Counted from the stretch's first letter, positions 9,047 to 17,796 are shown. The stretch: DNA of 61,282 bases from CAJXSD01 sp964633145 (GCA_964633145.1 CAZWFE010000011.1:1-61282), one strand, 5' to 3'. Program-made: numbers and translations. Notes: generated by a model not told the origin, from the letters alone.

Positions 9047-9222
9047 AAATCTTTCCGCGTAACCGTTTCAGGGCCATGGTGTCGGATAAGCGGCTGCTTG
9101 TCACGCTGTTACAGGCATGAAACCTGTCCAATTGCGACATGTTTTGGGGATGGGGCGGGGTGGACATTTGCCCGCGTGGGGCCATATCTAGCTATGTTTG
9201 GAATGAATGACTGGGACAACAA

Positions 9223-9813
9223 ATGGCACATGATCGACCTTACTGTGATGCAACGCTGGCAGAATTAACCGTGGATCACGGCATGCGTCCGAAAATGCCA
9301 CCCTTGCCCGCGGCCCAAGATCATCACCGGCAAAAGGGTCGCCATCTGGCTGCCATCCATCGCATGTATTTGCGTGAAATGACCCAGATTGGCCAGTTTT
9401 TGGATGATATCGATGCAGGCCGTGCTGCACCTGCGGGGTTGGTCAATGCAATTGGGGGTGCAAAATTGGTGCGCAATATGCAGCTGTTTGGCACATTATG
9501 CGGGCGCGAATGTCAGGTTTTGACATTCCATCACAACGCCGAAGAAGACATGATTTTCCCGCAGCTCAACGCCCAGCAAATCCCCGCCTTGACCCAAGTG
9601 GTCGAGCGGTTGAAAACCGAACATCTGGTGGTGCATGAATTACTGATCCGCCTAGATGATGCGGCACAAAACCTAGCGGCTGACCAGACCGCCGACAATT
9701 TCGAAACGGCCCGCGCCATTTATAAACAGTTGTTCGCTGTGGTTCGGTCCCATTTCGGTTATGAGGAAACCGAATTGCAAGAGGCGCTGGGCCTATACGT
9801 TCCCGTAATTTAG
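9223..9813 (+). CDS. Hemerythrin-like (HHE domain) protein
   Basis: A 196-aa, mostly helical protein with the pattern of His and Glu residues expected for a diiron hemerythrin-like four-helix bundle: 'HLAAIHRMY' (about 46-54), 'FHHNAEED' (about 105-112), 'EHLVVHELL' (about 132-140) and 'HFGYEETEL' (about 179-187). Proteins of this kind bind O2 or NO, or sense or store iron. The N-terminal 35 residues are outside the domain and Pro-rich. The stop overlaps the convergent Ldh2-family gene by four bases. Its own promoter should lie in the 176-bp divergent gap to the MFS gene. Confidence 0.75.
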   Translation: MAHDRPYCDATLAELTVDHGMRPKMPPLPAAQDHHRQKGRHLAAIHRMYLREMTQIGQFLDDIDAGRAAPAGLVNAIGGAKLVRNMQLFGTLCGRECQVLTFHHNAEEDMIFPQLNAQQIPALTQVVERLKTEHLVVHELLIRLDDAAQNLAADQTADNFETARAIYKQLFAVVRSHFGYEETELQEALGLYVPVI

Positions 9814-10790
9814 CCACCCAAGGCCTGACAGGCATCCCACAGTGCATCGGGCACGTCGATAACCTCGCGCGGTGCGCGGCTTTCTCCTGGAATACGGCCC
9901 CCATCATCTTGGGCCACGGCATCGGCCAAACGCGATAGGCGTGCGCCGAATTGATCGGTGAATGTTGTCTGGTCAATCACCAGATAGGTTTGTCCCAAAC
10001 GGTGTGGGGGGCCGTCTGGCAATTTCAACCCGCCCACATCCAGTGAATTGACTGACCCAGTCAGGGCCGCTGCCATCAGTTCGGCCATAATGCCAAACCC
10101 CCATCCTTTGTAACCGCCTGCACTGCATAGCGATCCACGCAGCGCCGCCTCGGGGTCGGTGGTGGGGGCGCCATTTTCATCAACTGCCCAACCCAGCGGA
10201 ATTTGTTCGCCTGCATATTTTGCCATTGTGATTTTACCCAGCGCGACAGCCGAGGTCGAAAAATCAAAGTGGATAGCCAACCCGCCATCGTTGTCGGGGA
10301 CAGAAAATGCGATCGGGTTTGTTCCGATGACGCGATCTTTGCCGCCAGGGGCTGCAACGACTGGGGATGCGTTGGTAAAGCCTATGGCAATGAAACCTTT
10401 TTGTGCGATTTGCTCGGTGAAATATCCCAGCGATGTGCATGTGTGGCTGTTTGCAACGGAAAACAGGGCGATCCCTTGGGTCTGTGCCGTTTTAATGGCG
10501 GTGTCCAAACCCGCAGCAAAGGCGGGTTGCGCAAATCCACATTTTGCATCGGCCAAGACGGCCGCTGGTTTGGGCTGGCTGATGTCTGGGGTTACGGTGC
10601 CATCAACACGGCCTGATGCCAATTGTGTGCAGTAGCTTTCCAAATATTGCAGACCACAAATCACATTTCCAAAGGATTCGGCTGATGCGGTGGCGCGGGC
10701 CACATGTTCGGCCTGCCATGAATCGGCACCGTGATGTTCCAATGCAGTGCGTGCGGAGTCAAAGATATCATTGATTGTGACTTGTGGCAT
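9810..10790 (-). CDS. Ldh2-family NAD(P)-dependent oxidoreductase (malate/L-lactate dehydrogenase-like)
   Basis: A 326-aa member of the malate/lactate/ureidoglycolate dehydrogenase type 2 family, which also contains delta1-pyrroline- and delta1-piperideine-2-carboxylate reductases. Seen: 'VANSHTCTSLGYF' (about 110-122; His is the family catalytic residue), 'VAPPGGKDRVIGTNPIAF'-type block near 145-160 and 'GGYKGWGFGIMAEL' near 230. The ATG at 10790 is preceded by a G-rich Shine-Dalgarno; the extra 12 codons upstream are unlikely. It is divergent from the M19-like operon. Given the neighbouring DAO-type oxidase, a cyclic-imine reductase in amino-acid breakdown is possible but unproven. Confidence 0.72.
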   Translation of the reverse strand: MPQVTINDIFDSARTALEHHGADSWQAEHVARATASAESFGNVICGLQYLESYCTQLASGRVDGTVTPDISQPKPAAVLADAKCGFAQPAFAAGLDTAIKTAQTQGIALFSVANSHTCTSLGYFTEQIAQKGFIAIGFTNASPVVAAPGGKDRVIGTNPIAFSVPDNDGGLAIHFDFSTSAVALGKITMAKYAGEQIPLGWAVDENGAPTTDPEAALRGSLCSAGGYKGWGFGIMAELMAAALTGSVNSLDVGGLKLPDGPPHRLGQTYLVIDQTTFTDQFGARLSRLADAVAQDDGGRIPGESRAPREVIDVPDALWDACQALGG

Positions 10791-10928
10791 TTTTCCCCCC
10801 ATTACTTTCACGCTACGATGGGCCAAAGCATTTTAACACGCAACCATCTTTCGGAATTTTTTAAATTAAAAATTGACATGCTCCAATACGCGCGCCACGT
10901 TACCGAAAAATGACAAGGATGGTCGCGC

Positions 10929-11918
10929 ATGTCTGATCCAGCGGGATTTTTAATTGATGGATTGCAATACGCAAATTGGTCGGAAAAAATATTCCGCCAA
11001 ATGCGGCAGGGTGGCGTGGATGCGGTTCATGTCACGATCACCTATCACGAAAATTTCCGCGAAACGGTTCATGTGATCGAAAAATGGAACCGGTGGTTTG
11101 AAACCTATCCTGAATTGATTTTTCAGGGATTTACAGCCGCTGATATTGATCTGGCCCGCCAAACGGGGCGCACGGCCATATTCTTTGGATCGCAAAACCC
11201 ATCCTGCATCGAAGATGACATCGGATTGGTTGAGGTGCTGCATCGCCTTGGTCTGCGGTTTATGCAGCTGACCTATAACAACCAATCGCTATTGGCGACG
11301 GGATGCTATGAGGCGGACGACATGGGCCTGACCCGCATGGGGCGCGAAGTGGTGCGTGAAATGAACCGTGTTGGGTTGGTGGTTGATATGTCCCATTCGG
11401 CAGAACGATCCACGCTTGAGGCGATCGACCACTCTACACGCCCAATCGCGATTACCCATGCCAACCCCGAATTTTGGCACCCCGCGTTGCGCAATAAATC
11501 TGATCGTGTTTTGCAGGCGCTATCGCAAAGCGGCGGGTTTTTGGGTCTGTCGCTTTACCCCCATCACCTTAAGGATAAAAGCGACTGCAGTGTGCAGAGT
11601 TTTTGTGATATGATCGCCAAGACAGTAGATATGATGGGCCCAGAACAGGTTGGGCTGGGCAGTGACCTGTGTCAGGATCAACCAGACAGCATTGTTGAAT
11701 GGATGCGCGTCGGGCGTTGGACAAAATCCATTGATTACGGCGAAGGCAGTGCCAGCGCCCCCGGATTCCCACCGATGCCTGATTTTTTCGCCGATAACCG
11801 CGATTTTGGCAATATTCGAGCAGGATTGGTCGCGGCTGGGCTTGATCAAAATACGATTGATGGTGTCATGGGCAACAACTGGAAACGTTTTTTCGAAACC
11901 TCTTTCGGGGCGCAATAG
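10929..11918 (+). CDS. Peptidase M19 (membrane dipeptidase)-like protein with altered metal site
   Basis: A 329-aa TIM-barrel amidohydrolase of the renal dipeptidase family. The conserved bridging Glu (Glu95 in 'NPSCIEDD'), His156 ('DMSHSAERST'), His177 ('ITHAN') and Asp246 ('GLGSDL') are all recognisable. The N-terminal D-G-H-x-D signature, whose His and Asp bind the first metal, reads DGLQY instead. The enzyme may hold one metal only or act on something other than dipeptides. AAGGATG precedes the ATG. It is the first gene of a tight operon: the next gene starts 17 nt downstream, and the third overlaps the second. Confidence 0.72.
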   Translation: MSDPAGFLIDGLQYANWSEKIFRQMRQGGVDAVHVTITYHENFRETVHVIEKWNRWFETYPELIFQGFTAADIDLARQTGRTAIFFGSQNPSCIEDDIGLVEVLHRLGLRFMQLTYNNQSLLATGCYEADDMGLTRMGREVVREMNRVGLVVDMSHSAERSTLEAIDHSTRPIAITHANPEFWHPALRNKSDRVLQALSQSGGFLGLSLYPHHLKDKSDCSVQSFCDMIAKTVDMMGPEQVGLGSDLCQDQPDSIVEWMRVGRWTKSIDYGEGSASAPGFPPMPDFFADNRDFGNIRAGLVAAGLDQNTIDGVMGNNWKRFFETSFGAQ

Positions 11919-11935
11919 CTGACAGGATCACTCTG

Positions 11936-13612
11936 ATGCACATTCAACCGGATACTGCCATAACAGACATTCCACGCCGCTTGCCAGAACATGCGATGCG
12001 ATTGGAACGGATGGGATCGGCACATCCGACGCGTCTGTCATTTTTGCGAATTATGCTGCGGCGTATGCAACAGCAGGGTTGGCGATATGACCGGATGTCC
12101 TTTGACTTGAATACACAGGGCGTTGGGCATGCGGTCTATACACTGCATGGGCCACAACGCAGTTATAGTTTGGTCGCCTTTTCCCATGATTTACCCGATG
12201 AAATTCGATCGGATCGTGTTATTGCCACGGCTTGGGATGCGACCTTTGCGCTGTTTGATGGGGTGCCATCGTCGGATGATATTGCGCGTTTGTCAAAAAA
12301 CGTACCACTTCAAGAGGCGGGCCGTGTCAGCGCACAGGAACTGACGCTAAGTCGTGCGAACAGATCAGTGCGCTTGTTTGATCATGTCGTATCGGCTTTG
12401 GCGCAGGGCCATCAGCCGGATCGCGCTGAATTGGACCAAGTCGGGTACTTGATGCGCACAACCGCTGTGTATGGATCAGGCAAATTTGGTGCGCAAGATC
12501 GCAGCGAAATTGCGGCACGTCCCGAATTATCCCAACCGTTTCAGGCTGAAATGATGACGGTTTGGTTGATCCGCCAATTTACCATTGATGTCGTCAACCA
12601 TATGGCACGTGTGAAAGGCGGGGCTGCTGCTGTCGAGTTATCGCCTGAGCTGGCCCGCGGGTTGGGTGTTGGCAATTCAACCGGTTTAGGTATGGCGCCG
12701 TTTTTGGTCAAACATCCCGGCTTGCTACACGCTTGGGCCTGCGTCCGCGAAGAGGCATTGGCCCGCGTTCGCAGTCTGGCAGATGTCACACCGCAGCAAT
12801 ATGATCATTTGCGCGAGGCCTTGCGCGACGCAGTTCTGAATGCCCAGCACTGGACATCGGCATCGCCCTATATGACCGACAAACTGCCACAACTGCGCAC
12901 TGATTTGGCGGCCGTGGATGAATATCTAGCGGCTTGGCCAAAGGCCCAATCGGTTTTGCCATGGGATGATCTGTGGAATTGGGCTGCAACGGCATTGTCG
13001 TGCGAAGGGCAAGAGGCCGTTTTATCACTGATGCTTGAGCCGCATGGCGCAATCGTTGATGGGCTGTCCGAATGTCTTAGTTTCCCTGAAACCTTTGCGG
13101 CCCCTATTGACGGTCGGCAAAGCGTTCAACAGCTATGCGACGTCATTGATCATAATTATCAGTGGGCTTTGCAATATGACTTTGCATCACTTACAGGAAC
13201 TGCCCGTTTTTGGTACGTTTCAGAAGAGAAACTGGAACCCAGACTGGGGTCGCGTCACGCAGAGGACGGCAGTGACCGCGAAAACCCATTGGGCATAGCG
13301 TGGTTGGTTTGGCAGCTGTCACAACAATTGAACGACACACCCAAAACTATGACGGTTGCTGAATTTTTGCTGACCCACCCACAACACCGGCAAATTGTGC
13401 GCCGCATTCAATCGCTTGTGAATTGTGAATATGGGGAAATTCGTGAAAACCTGTTGGCGGATGATATTTTGCCAATTGATATGATGCGATACAAATTGGC
13501 CTATTTCGGGGCAAGCCGGTTTGATCCGCGGTCTGATAAATGGGTCCGGATCAGCCTGTTTGCAGGGCTGCCCTATCCAACGGATATCGGAAATTTTGAT
13601 GCACGGCTCTGA
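11936..13612 (+). CDS. Conserved protein of unknown function, second gene of the M19-like operon
   Basis: A 558-aa soluble protein with no signal peptide, membrane segment or familiar motif. Striking blocks that look conserved are 'YGSGKFGAQDR' (about 179-189) and 'GLGVGNSTGLGMAPFLVKHP' (about 240-259), Gly-rich segments that could form a ligand or nucleotide site. Cysteines are few. 'EEKLEPRLGSR' lies near 430. The gene is 17 nt downstream of the M19-like gene and overlaps the DUF3726-type gene by 14 nt, so the three products probably act together. I do not recognise a biochemical function. Confidence 0.65.
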   Translation: MHIQPDTAITDIPRRLPEHAMRLERMGSAHPTRLSFLRIMLRRMQQQGWRYDRMSFDLNTQGVGHAVYTLHGPQRSYSLVAFSHDLPDEIRSDRVIATAWDATFALFDGVPSSDDIARLSKNVPLQEAGRVSAQELTLSRANRSVRLFDHVVSALAQGHQPDRAELDQVGYLMRTTAVYGSGKFGAQDRSEIAARPELSQPFQAEMMTVWLIRQFTIDVVNHMARVKGGAAAVELSPELARGLGVGNSTGLGMAPFLVKHPGLLHAWACVREEALARVRSLADVTPQQYDHLREALRDAVLNAQHWTSASPYMTDKLPQLRTDLAAVDEYLAAWPKAQSVLPWDDLWNWAATALSCEGQEAVLSLMLEPHGAIVDGLSECLSFPETFAAPIDGRQSVQQLCDVIDHNYQWALQYDFASLTGTARFWYVSEEKLEPRLGSRHAEDGSDRENPLGIAWLVWQLSQQLNDTPKTMTVAEFLLTHPQHRQIVRRIQSLVNCEYGEIRENLLADDILPIDMMRYKLAYFGASRFDPRSDKWVRISLFAGLPYPTDIGNFDARL

Positions 13613-14231
13613 TCCAATTTTGCTCAGTCAGAATGAATGGGCCAGTTTGGGCGAAAAGGCCGCCCGTGGCGCTGGCTATGACTGGGGTCACGCAGAAGAA
13701 TTCGGCTGGGCCTTGGCCGAATTGGCTGGCATGGGGATCGATGGATCCACAGTTTTGTGTGAACTTTTGGCATTGTTTGAAACGGATGCAATCACGGTTC
13801 CAAAACGATTGTCGGATTTAAAGCCATCTGCGAACAGGGCGCCATTATGCCCTGTCGTAACTGGGGCAGCTTTGTGTGATTTGGGTGACTTGGCCTTGGA
13901 AAGCGCGGCTTTGGAATTGGGTGATGTATGCTATCCTATTTTCCTGTTGCCGTTCTTGGATCGGATGTCGGCGCAGATCGGCAAGCGCGTGCTTGCATTT
14001 GAACGTGACCGTCAACTGACACCGCAGAACCCAGATTTGCAAACTGGGACTATTCGTCTTGGGACAACCCAAATGGCCACAGCCAAAGATCGCAATGTCG
14101 CATTTCAACGCATTGGTATTCAGGCCCAAGCATTTGAACAGCTAAAGTCATTGGGCATGCGTACAACGGTCCCCGCGACCGAGCAATCGCGCGCAGCAGG
14201 GGCGGGTGCGGGATTGACGGATAACGACTAG
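13599..14231 (+). CDS. DUF3726-type protein of unknown function
   Basis: A 210-aa soluble protein that looks like the DUF3726 family: 'LSQNEWASLGEKAARGAGYDWG' is a characteristic N-terminus (residues about 8-29, quoted in part from memory of the family), followed by 'EEFGWALAELAGMG'. The ATG at 13599 lies inside the end of the preceding gene (14-nt overlap), indicating translational coupling; an in-frame start at 13521 would overlap far more and its extra residues look non-protein-like. It is the third gene of the M19-like operon and ends one base before the convergent photolyase gene. No function is known to me. Confidence 0.65.
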   Translation: MHGSDPILLSQNEWASLGEKAARGAGYDWGHAEEFGWALAELAGMGIDGSTVLCELLALFETDAITVPKRLSDLKPSANRAPLCPVVTGAALCDLGDLALESAALELGDVCYPIFLLPFLDRMSAQIGKRVLAFERDRQLTPQNPDLQTGTIRLGTTQMATAKDRNVAFQRIGIQAQAFEQLKSLGMRTTVPATEQSRAAGAGAGLTDND

Positions 14232-14232
14232 G

Positions 14233-15735
14233 TCAAAACAAATCCAATTGGCGCGGATCTGACGTCGGTTTTTTGGACTTTGCTGGGCGACGATCCGGGG
14301 AATTTCGGCTGGCATGGCGGACCAGAATCGATTTGGTGCTGGGATCGTTTTGATAGGCTTTCTTGATCGCATGGATTTTTTGCGCCGCTGCTGTGCGGGC
14401 CTGTTTTTCATCGACGATGGGCAAAATGTAGCTGTCCGGAAAATCGGGATATAACCACGGTTCATGGATATGTTCATCGCGGACCTGTGCCAGTTCGGGG
14501 ACCCATTTGCGGATGAACTGGCCTTTGGGATCTTGGTCCTGACTTTGTTTAATGGGGTTATAAATGCGGATCGTGTTGATCCCTGTGGTGCCAGATTGCA
14601 TTTGGACCTGACTGTAATGAATGCCCGGTTCGTAATCCAAAAACTGGCGCGCCAAATGCTGGGATGTGGCCCGCCAATCCAACCACAGGTGATAACTGGC
14701 AAAGCTGACCAACATCGCGCGCATGCGAAAATTCAACCAGCCTGTTTCGTTCAGATATCGCATGCAGGCATCGATAAAGGGATAGCCAGTGCGCCCCGTG
14801 GCCCAAGCTGTGAAATGGGGATGATCAGGCCCGTATCGATCCAACCCGCGAAAGGCAGGGTGCAGATTGGTGGTTTCGATATTTGGCTGATCCTCTAGTT
14901 TTTGGATAAAATGGCAATGCCAATGCAGACGGCTGTAAAAACTGTCGATAGATTTCGCATGGTGCGGGTCGGTGTCACGGATGTGACGCCGCGCCTGTGT
15001 CGTGGCATGCGCCACTTCGCGAATGGATAGCGTGCCAAAGGCCAGATAGGCCGACAGCCGCGAACAGCTGTGGTCTGCGGTGCGCGGGGATGACATTTCA
15101 TACCGATACCGCCGCCCGCGGTGGGTCAGAAAACTGCCAAGTGTGTCTAATGCCGCCTGACGACCTGCCATTTGCTGGGTGGTGGGTTGGGTGGTGTCCA
15201 ATCCCAAATCTGCGGCCTTTGGCATTTTGTCCGATCGCAGGGCGGGGCCAGACAGGGATGTTGGCGGTTCGATCAGGGCGGTGGACATGGTGTCATGCCA
15301 TGATCTGGCCCAACCATCACGTGATTTCAATCGCCGAACGACACCATTTCGGACGGGTTCATGCCATGTGATATTGTGGTGTTTGCACCAGTCCAAAACG
15401 CGAATGTCACGGGCATAGGTCCACATGTTCCACGTTTCTTGGTGGGAATATATCCCCGCGATTGGATGGCTTTGGCGCATGGCCTCTAGCACGGTGACCG
15501 CATCACCCACCCGTACCACCAGCGGTGCGCCCAAACGTGACAGATCAGCATTCAAATCGCGCAGGCTATGATACAAAAAATCATATTGTCGATAGCTGAC
15601 ATCAGGTTGCGCCCATAGGTCGGGTTCCATGATATACAGCGGCACAACGGGACCAGACCGCGCCGCCAATGATAGGGCGGCGTTGTCATGGATGCTAAGA
15701 TCACGTTTGAACCAAATGATGTGGACCGGTGTCAT
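14233..15735 (-). CDS. Cryptochrome/DNA photolyase family flavoprotein
   Basis: About 500 aa. The N-terminal photolyase alpha/beta domain begins 'VHIIWFKRDLSIHDNAAL', and the C-terminal FAD-binding domain contains 'CSRLSAYLAFGTLSIREV', 'DSFYSRLHWHCHFIQ', 'TGYPFIDACMRYLNETGWLNFRMR' (quoted in pieces; residues about 235-355) and the DYEPGIHYSQ segment near 390. These are FAD-site blocks of the family, used for light-driven repair of UV lesions or blue-light sensing. I take the ATG at 15735; a GTG at 15765 would add ten residues. It follows dxs on the same strand after 68 nt, so read-through from the photosynthesis operon is possible. Confidence 0.78.
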   Translation of the reverse strand: MTPVHIIWFKRDLSIHDNAALSLAARSGPVVPLYIMEPDLWAQPDVSYRQYDFLYHSLRDLNADLSRLGAPLVVRVGDAVTVLEAMRQSHPIAGIYSHQETWNMWTYARDIRVLDWCKHHNITWHEPVRNGVVRRLKSRDGWARSWHDTMSTALIEPPTSLSGPALRSDKMPKAADLGLDTTQPTTQQMAGRQAALDTLGSFLTHRGRRYRYEMSSPRTADHSCSRLSAYLAFGTLSIREVAHATTQARRHIRDTDPHHAKSIDSFYSRLHWHCHFIQKLEDQPNIETTNLHPAFRGLDRYGPDHPHFTAWATGRTGYPFIDACMRYLNETGWLNFRMRAMLVSFASYHLWLDWRATSQHLARQFLDYEPGIHYSQVQMQSGTTGINTIRIYNPIKQSQDQDPKGQFIRKWVPELAQVRDEHIHEPWLYPDFPDSYILPIVDEKQARTAAAQKIHAIKKAYQNDPSTKSILVRHASRNSPDRRPAKSKKPTSDPRQLDLF

Positions 15736-15803
15736 TTCTTGCGCGTGCGTTGGTTTTTTACACACTTAGTCTGACAAGCCCCACAGAAAAGGTTTGCTGG
15801 TTC

Positions 15804-17744
15804 TTATCCCACATCCTGTTTGGTTTGATCGACGGGATTTTGCGATTGCCGCGCCATAAACAGGGATTGCAATCGGTCGCTGATCTGTGCGGCGGATAAT
15901 CCGGCGGTATGATACATTTCGTCTGCACTGCCTTGGTCAATGAACCGATCCGGCAGTGTCATGGGAAAGATTGTGGCTTGGCTCAGCTGATTGCTGTGCG
16001 CCAGATATTCCAACACGGCCGCGCCAAAGCCGCCGCTGCCCCCCTGTTCCAACGTCATGACAACATCATGATTTTGAACCAAGGTATCGATCAAATCGGT
16101 ATCCAATGGCTTGGCAAATCGCGCGTCCGCAATGGTCACGGAAATTCCCTGTTCGGCCAGAATAACCTTGGCTTGTTCCGCTTGGTCCAAATGCGCACCA
16201 AAGGACAGGATGGCGACATCATCACCGTGAGAGATTATGCGCCCTTTGCCGATGGGCAGAATGCTGCCCTTATCAGGTAATTCGCAGCCACGTCCCGATC
16301 CGCGGGGGTATCGAAATGCGATGGGTCCATCGTCATAGGCGGCGGCCGTTGCAACCATGTGCATCAATTCCGCCTCGTCCGCGGCCGCCATGACCACGAA
16401 CCCAGGCAGTGGGACCAAATAGGATATGTCAAAGCTGCCCGCATGGGTGGCCCCATCGGCCCCGACCAAGCCCGCGCGGTCAATGGCAAAGCGGACGGGC
16501 AAGCCCTGTAACGCCACATCATGGACGATCTGATCATAGCCGCGTTGCAAAAAGGTTGAATAAATCGCGCAGAATGGTCTTAGCCCACCTGCCGCCATAC
16601 CGGCTGCGAATGTCACGGCATGTTGTTCGGCAATCCCCACATCAAACACGCGGTTGGGGGCAATTTGTTGTAATTTGTCGACGCCTGTGCCCGATGGCAT
16701 GGCGGCGGTTACGGCAACCACCCTTGGGTCGGCCTGTGCCTCGGCAACCAATGCCTTGGCAAAGACGGATGTATAGCTCGGCGCATTGGCGGGGGATTTG
16801 AATTGATTGCCGGTTTCGACATCGAATTTCGACACGCCATGATATTTATCGGCGGCGTTTTCGGCGGGGGCGTAGCCTTTGCCTTTGCGGGTCAGGGCGT
16901 GGATTAACACGGGCCCGCGTGATTGTGTACGCGCACGGCGCAGGGCGGTCAACAGCTGGCCCATGTCGTGCCCGTCGATTGGGCCGATGTAATCGAACCC
17001 TAAATCTTCGAACAGGGTTGCCTTGTCTGGGCGGCCCGTCACGATTTCACGCGTGCGTTTTGCCCCCAAACGCAACGGTTTGGGCAGCAGGCTTTCCATG
17101 TCTTGCGCCAGATCGTTCAATTTGTGCAAGGGTGTGTTGCCATCCAAGCCGGATAAATATTTCGACATAGCCCCAACAGGTGGTGCGATGGACATGTCGT
17201 TGTCGTTTAGAATGACAAACAGCCGTTTTCCGGCGCTGCCTGCGTTGTTCAGTGCCTCATAGGCCATGCCAGCGGAAATGGATCCATCACCGATCACGGC
17301 CACAGTGTCACCCACATCTTGGCCCAAATCGCGTGCTGCGGCAAAGCCTAGGGCCGCGGAAATGGATGTGGAACTATGCGCTGCGCCAAAGGGATCATAG
17401 GGCGATTCAGATCGTTTTGTAAAACCACTTGGCCCCCCGTTTTGGCGAAGTTTCGTCATTTGGTGGCGGCGGCCAGTTAATATTTTATGGGGATAACATT
17501 GGTGGCCCACATCCCAGATAATTTTGTCGCGCGGGGCGTCAAATACGTGGTGCAGTGCGACTGTTAATTCAATGACCCCCAAAGATGACCCCAAATGCCC
17601 ACCGGTTTGGGACACGATTTCGATCACATCATTTCGCAATTCACCCGACAGCTGCTGCAATTGCGCAAGCGACAGATGTTTCATGTCTTTGGGTGATTTT
17701 ATTTTTGCCAATACAGGCTTGTTATTGTGTGATACGATGGGCAT
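15804..17744 (-). CDS. dxs: 1-deoxy-D-xylulose-5-phosphate synthase
   Basis: A 646-aa thiamine diphosphate enzyme that condenses pyruvate and glyceraldehyde 3-phosphate, the first step of the MEP isoprenoid pathway feeding carotenoids and the bacteriochlorophyll tail. Seen: 'DVGHQCYPHKILTGR' near 78-92, the ThDP motif 'GDGSISAGMAYEALNNAG' near 151-168, and the C-terminal transketolase domain with 'GIAEQHAVTFAAG' near 369. AAAGGATCC precedes the ATG. The gene follows pufC on the same strand, as in Rhodobacter, but a strong terminator-like hairpin ends only about 23 nt before its start codon, so expression probably depends on regulated read-through. Confidence 0.95.
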   Translation of the reverse strand: MPIVSHNNKPVLAKIKSPKDMKHLSLAQLQQLSGELRNDVIEIVSQTGGHLGSSLGVIELTVALHHVFDAPRDKIIWDVGHQCYPHKILTGRRHQMTKLRQNGGPSGFTKRSESPYDPFGAAHSSTSISAALGFAAARDLGQDVGDTVAVIGDGSISAGMAYEALNNAGSAGKRLFVILNDNDMSIAPPVGAMSKYLSGLDGNTPLHKLNDLAQDMESLLPKPLRLGAKRTREIVTGRPDKATLFEDLGFDYIGPIDGHDMGQLLTALRRARTQSRGPVLIHALTRKGKGYAPAENAADKYHGVSKFDVETGNQFKSPANAPSYTSVFAKALVAEAQADPRVVAVTAAMPSGTGVDKLQQIAPNRVFDVGIAEQHAVTFAAGMAAGGLRPFCAIYSTFLQRGYDQIVHDVALQGLPVRFAIDRAGLVGADGATHAGSFDISYLVPLPGFVVMAAADEAELMHMVATAAAYDDGPIAFRYPRGSGRGCELPDKGSILPIGKGRIISHGDDVAILSFGAHLDQAEQAKVILAEQGISVTIADARFAKPLDTDLIDTLVQNHDVVMTLEQGGSGGFGAAVLEYLAHSNQLSQATIFPMTLPDRFIDQGSADEMYHTAGLSAAQISDRLQSLFMARQSQNPVDQTKQDVG

Positions 17745-17790
17745 AGCGGATCCTTTCAGACAAAAAGGGCGTCATGTCCTGTGCGGACAT
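17722..17790 (-). CDS. Putative 22-codon leader ORF overlapping the dxs start
   Basis: On the minus strand an ATG at 17790-17788 follows AGGAGG with seven-base spacing, the best Shine-Dalgarno in this gap. The frame reads MSAQDMTPFLSERIRYAHRITQ in two pieces (MSAQDMTPFLS, then ERIRYAHRITQ) and stops with TAA at 17724-17722, inside dxs. Its first seven codons lie within the terminator-like hairpin upstream of dxs. A ribosome on this ORF would open the hairpin and could also couple to dxs initiation. No sequence similarity is known to me; translation is a prediction. Confidence 0.4.
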   Translation of the reverse strand: MSAQDMTPFLSERIRYAHRITQ

Positions 17791-17796
17791 GACGCC
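17762..17796 (-). terminator. Strong terminator-like hairpin between pufC and dxs
   Basis: GGCGTCATGTCC (17768-17779) and GGACATGACGCC (17785-17796) form a perfect 12-bp stem with a 5-nt loop. Reading the minus strand, the stem is followed by C and a run of five T (17766-17762), the arrangement of an intrinsic terminator for the puf transcript. It ends about 23 nt before the dxs ATG. Confidence 0.75.

Noticed and set aside
9111..9127. ACAGG/CCTGT inverted repeat between the MFS and hemerythrin genes as an operator or terminator
   Set aside because: Only 5 bp with a 7-nt loop, no T run and no matching regulator nearby; not distinguishable from chance.
10818..10913. Short plus-strand frame ahead of the M19-like gene as a leader peptide
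   Set aside because: No Shine-Dalgarno precedes its ATG and there is no hairpin or terminator to regulate; probably chance.
13521..13598. Longer start for the DUF3726-type gene
   Set aside because: It would overlap the previous gene by 92 nt and adds residues that look like an out-of-frame reading; the ATG at 13599 fits the family start better.
15736..15765. GTG-initiated ten-residue extension of the photolyase
   Set aside because: The family usually starts just before the first beta strand (IIWFKRD), as with the ATG at 15735.
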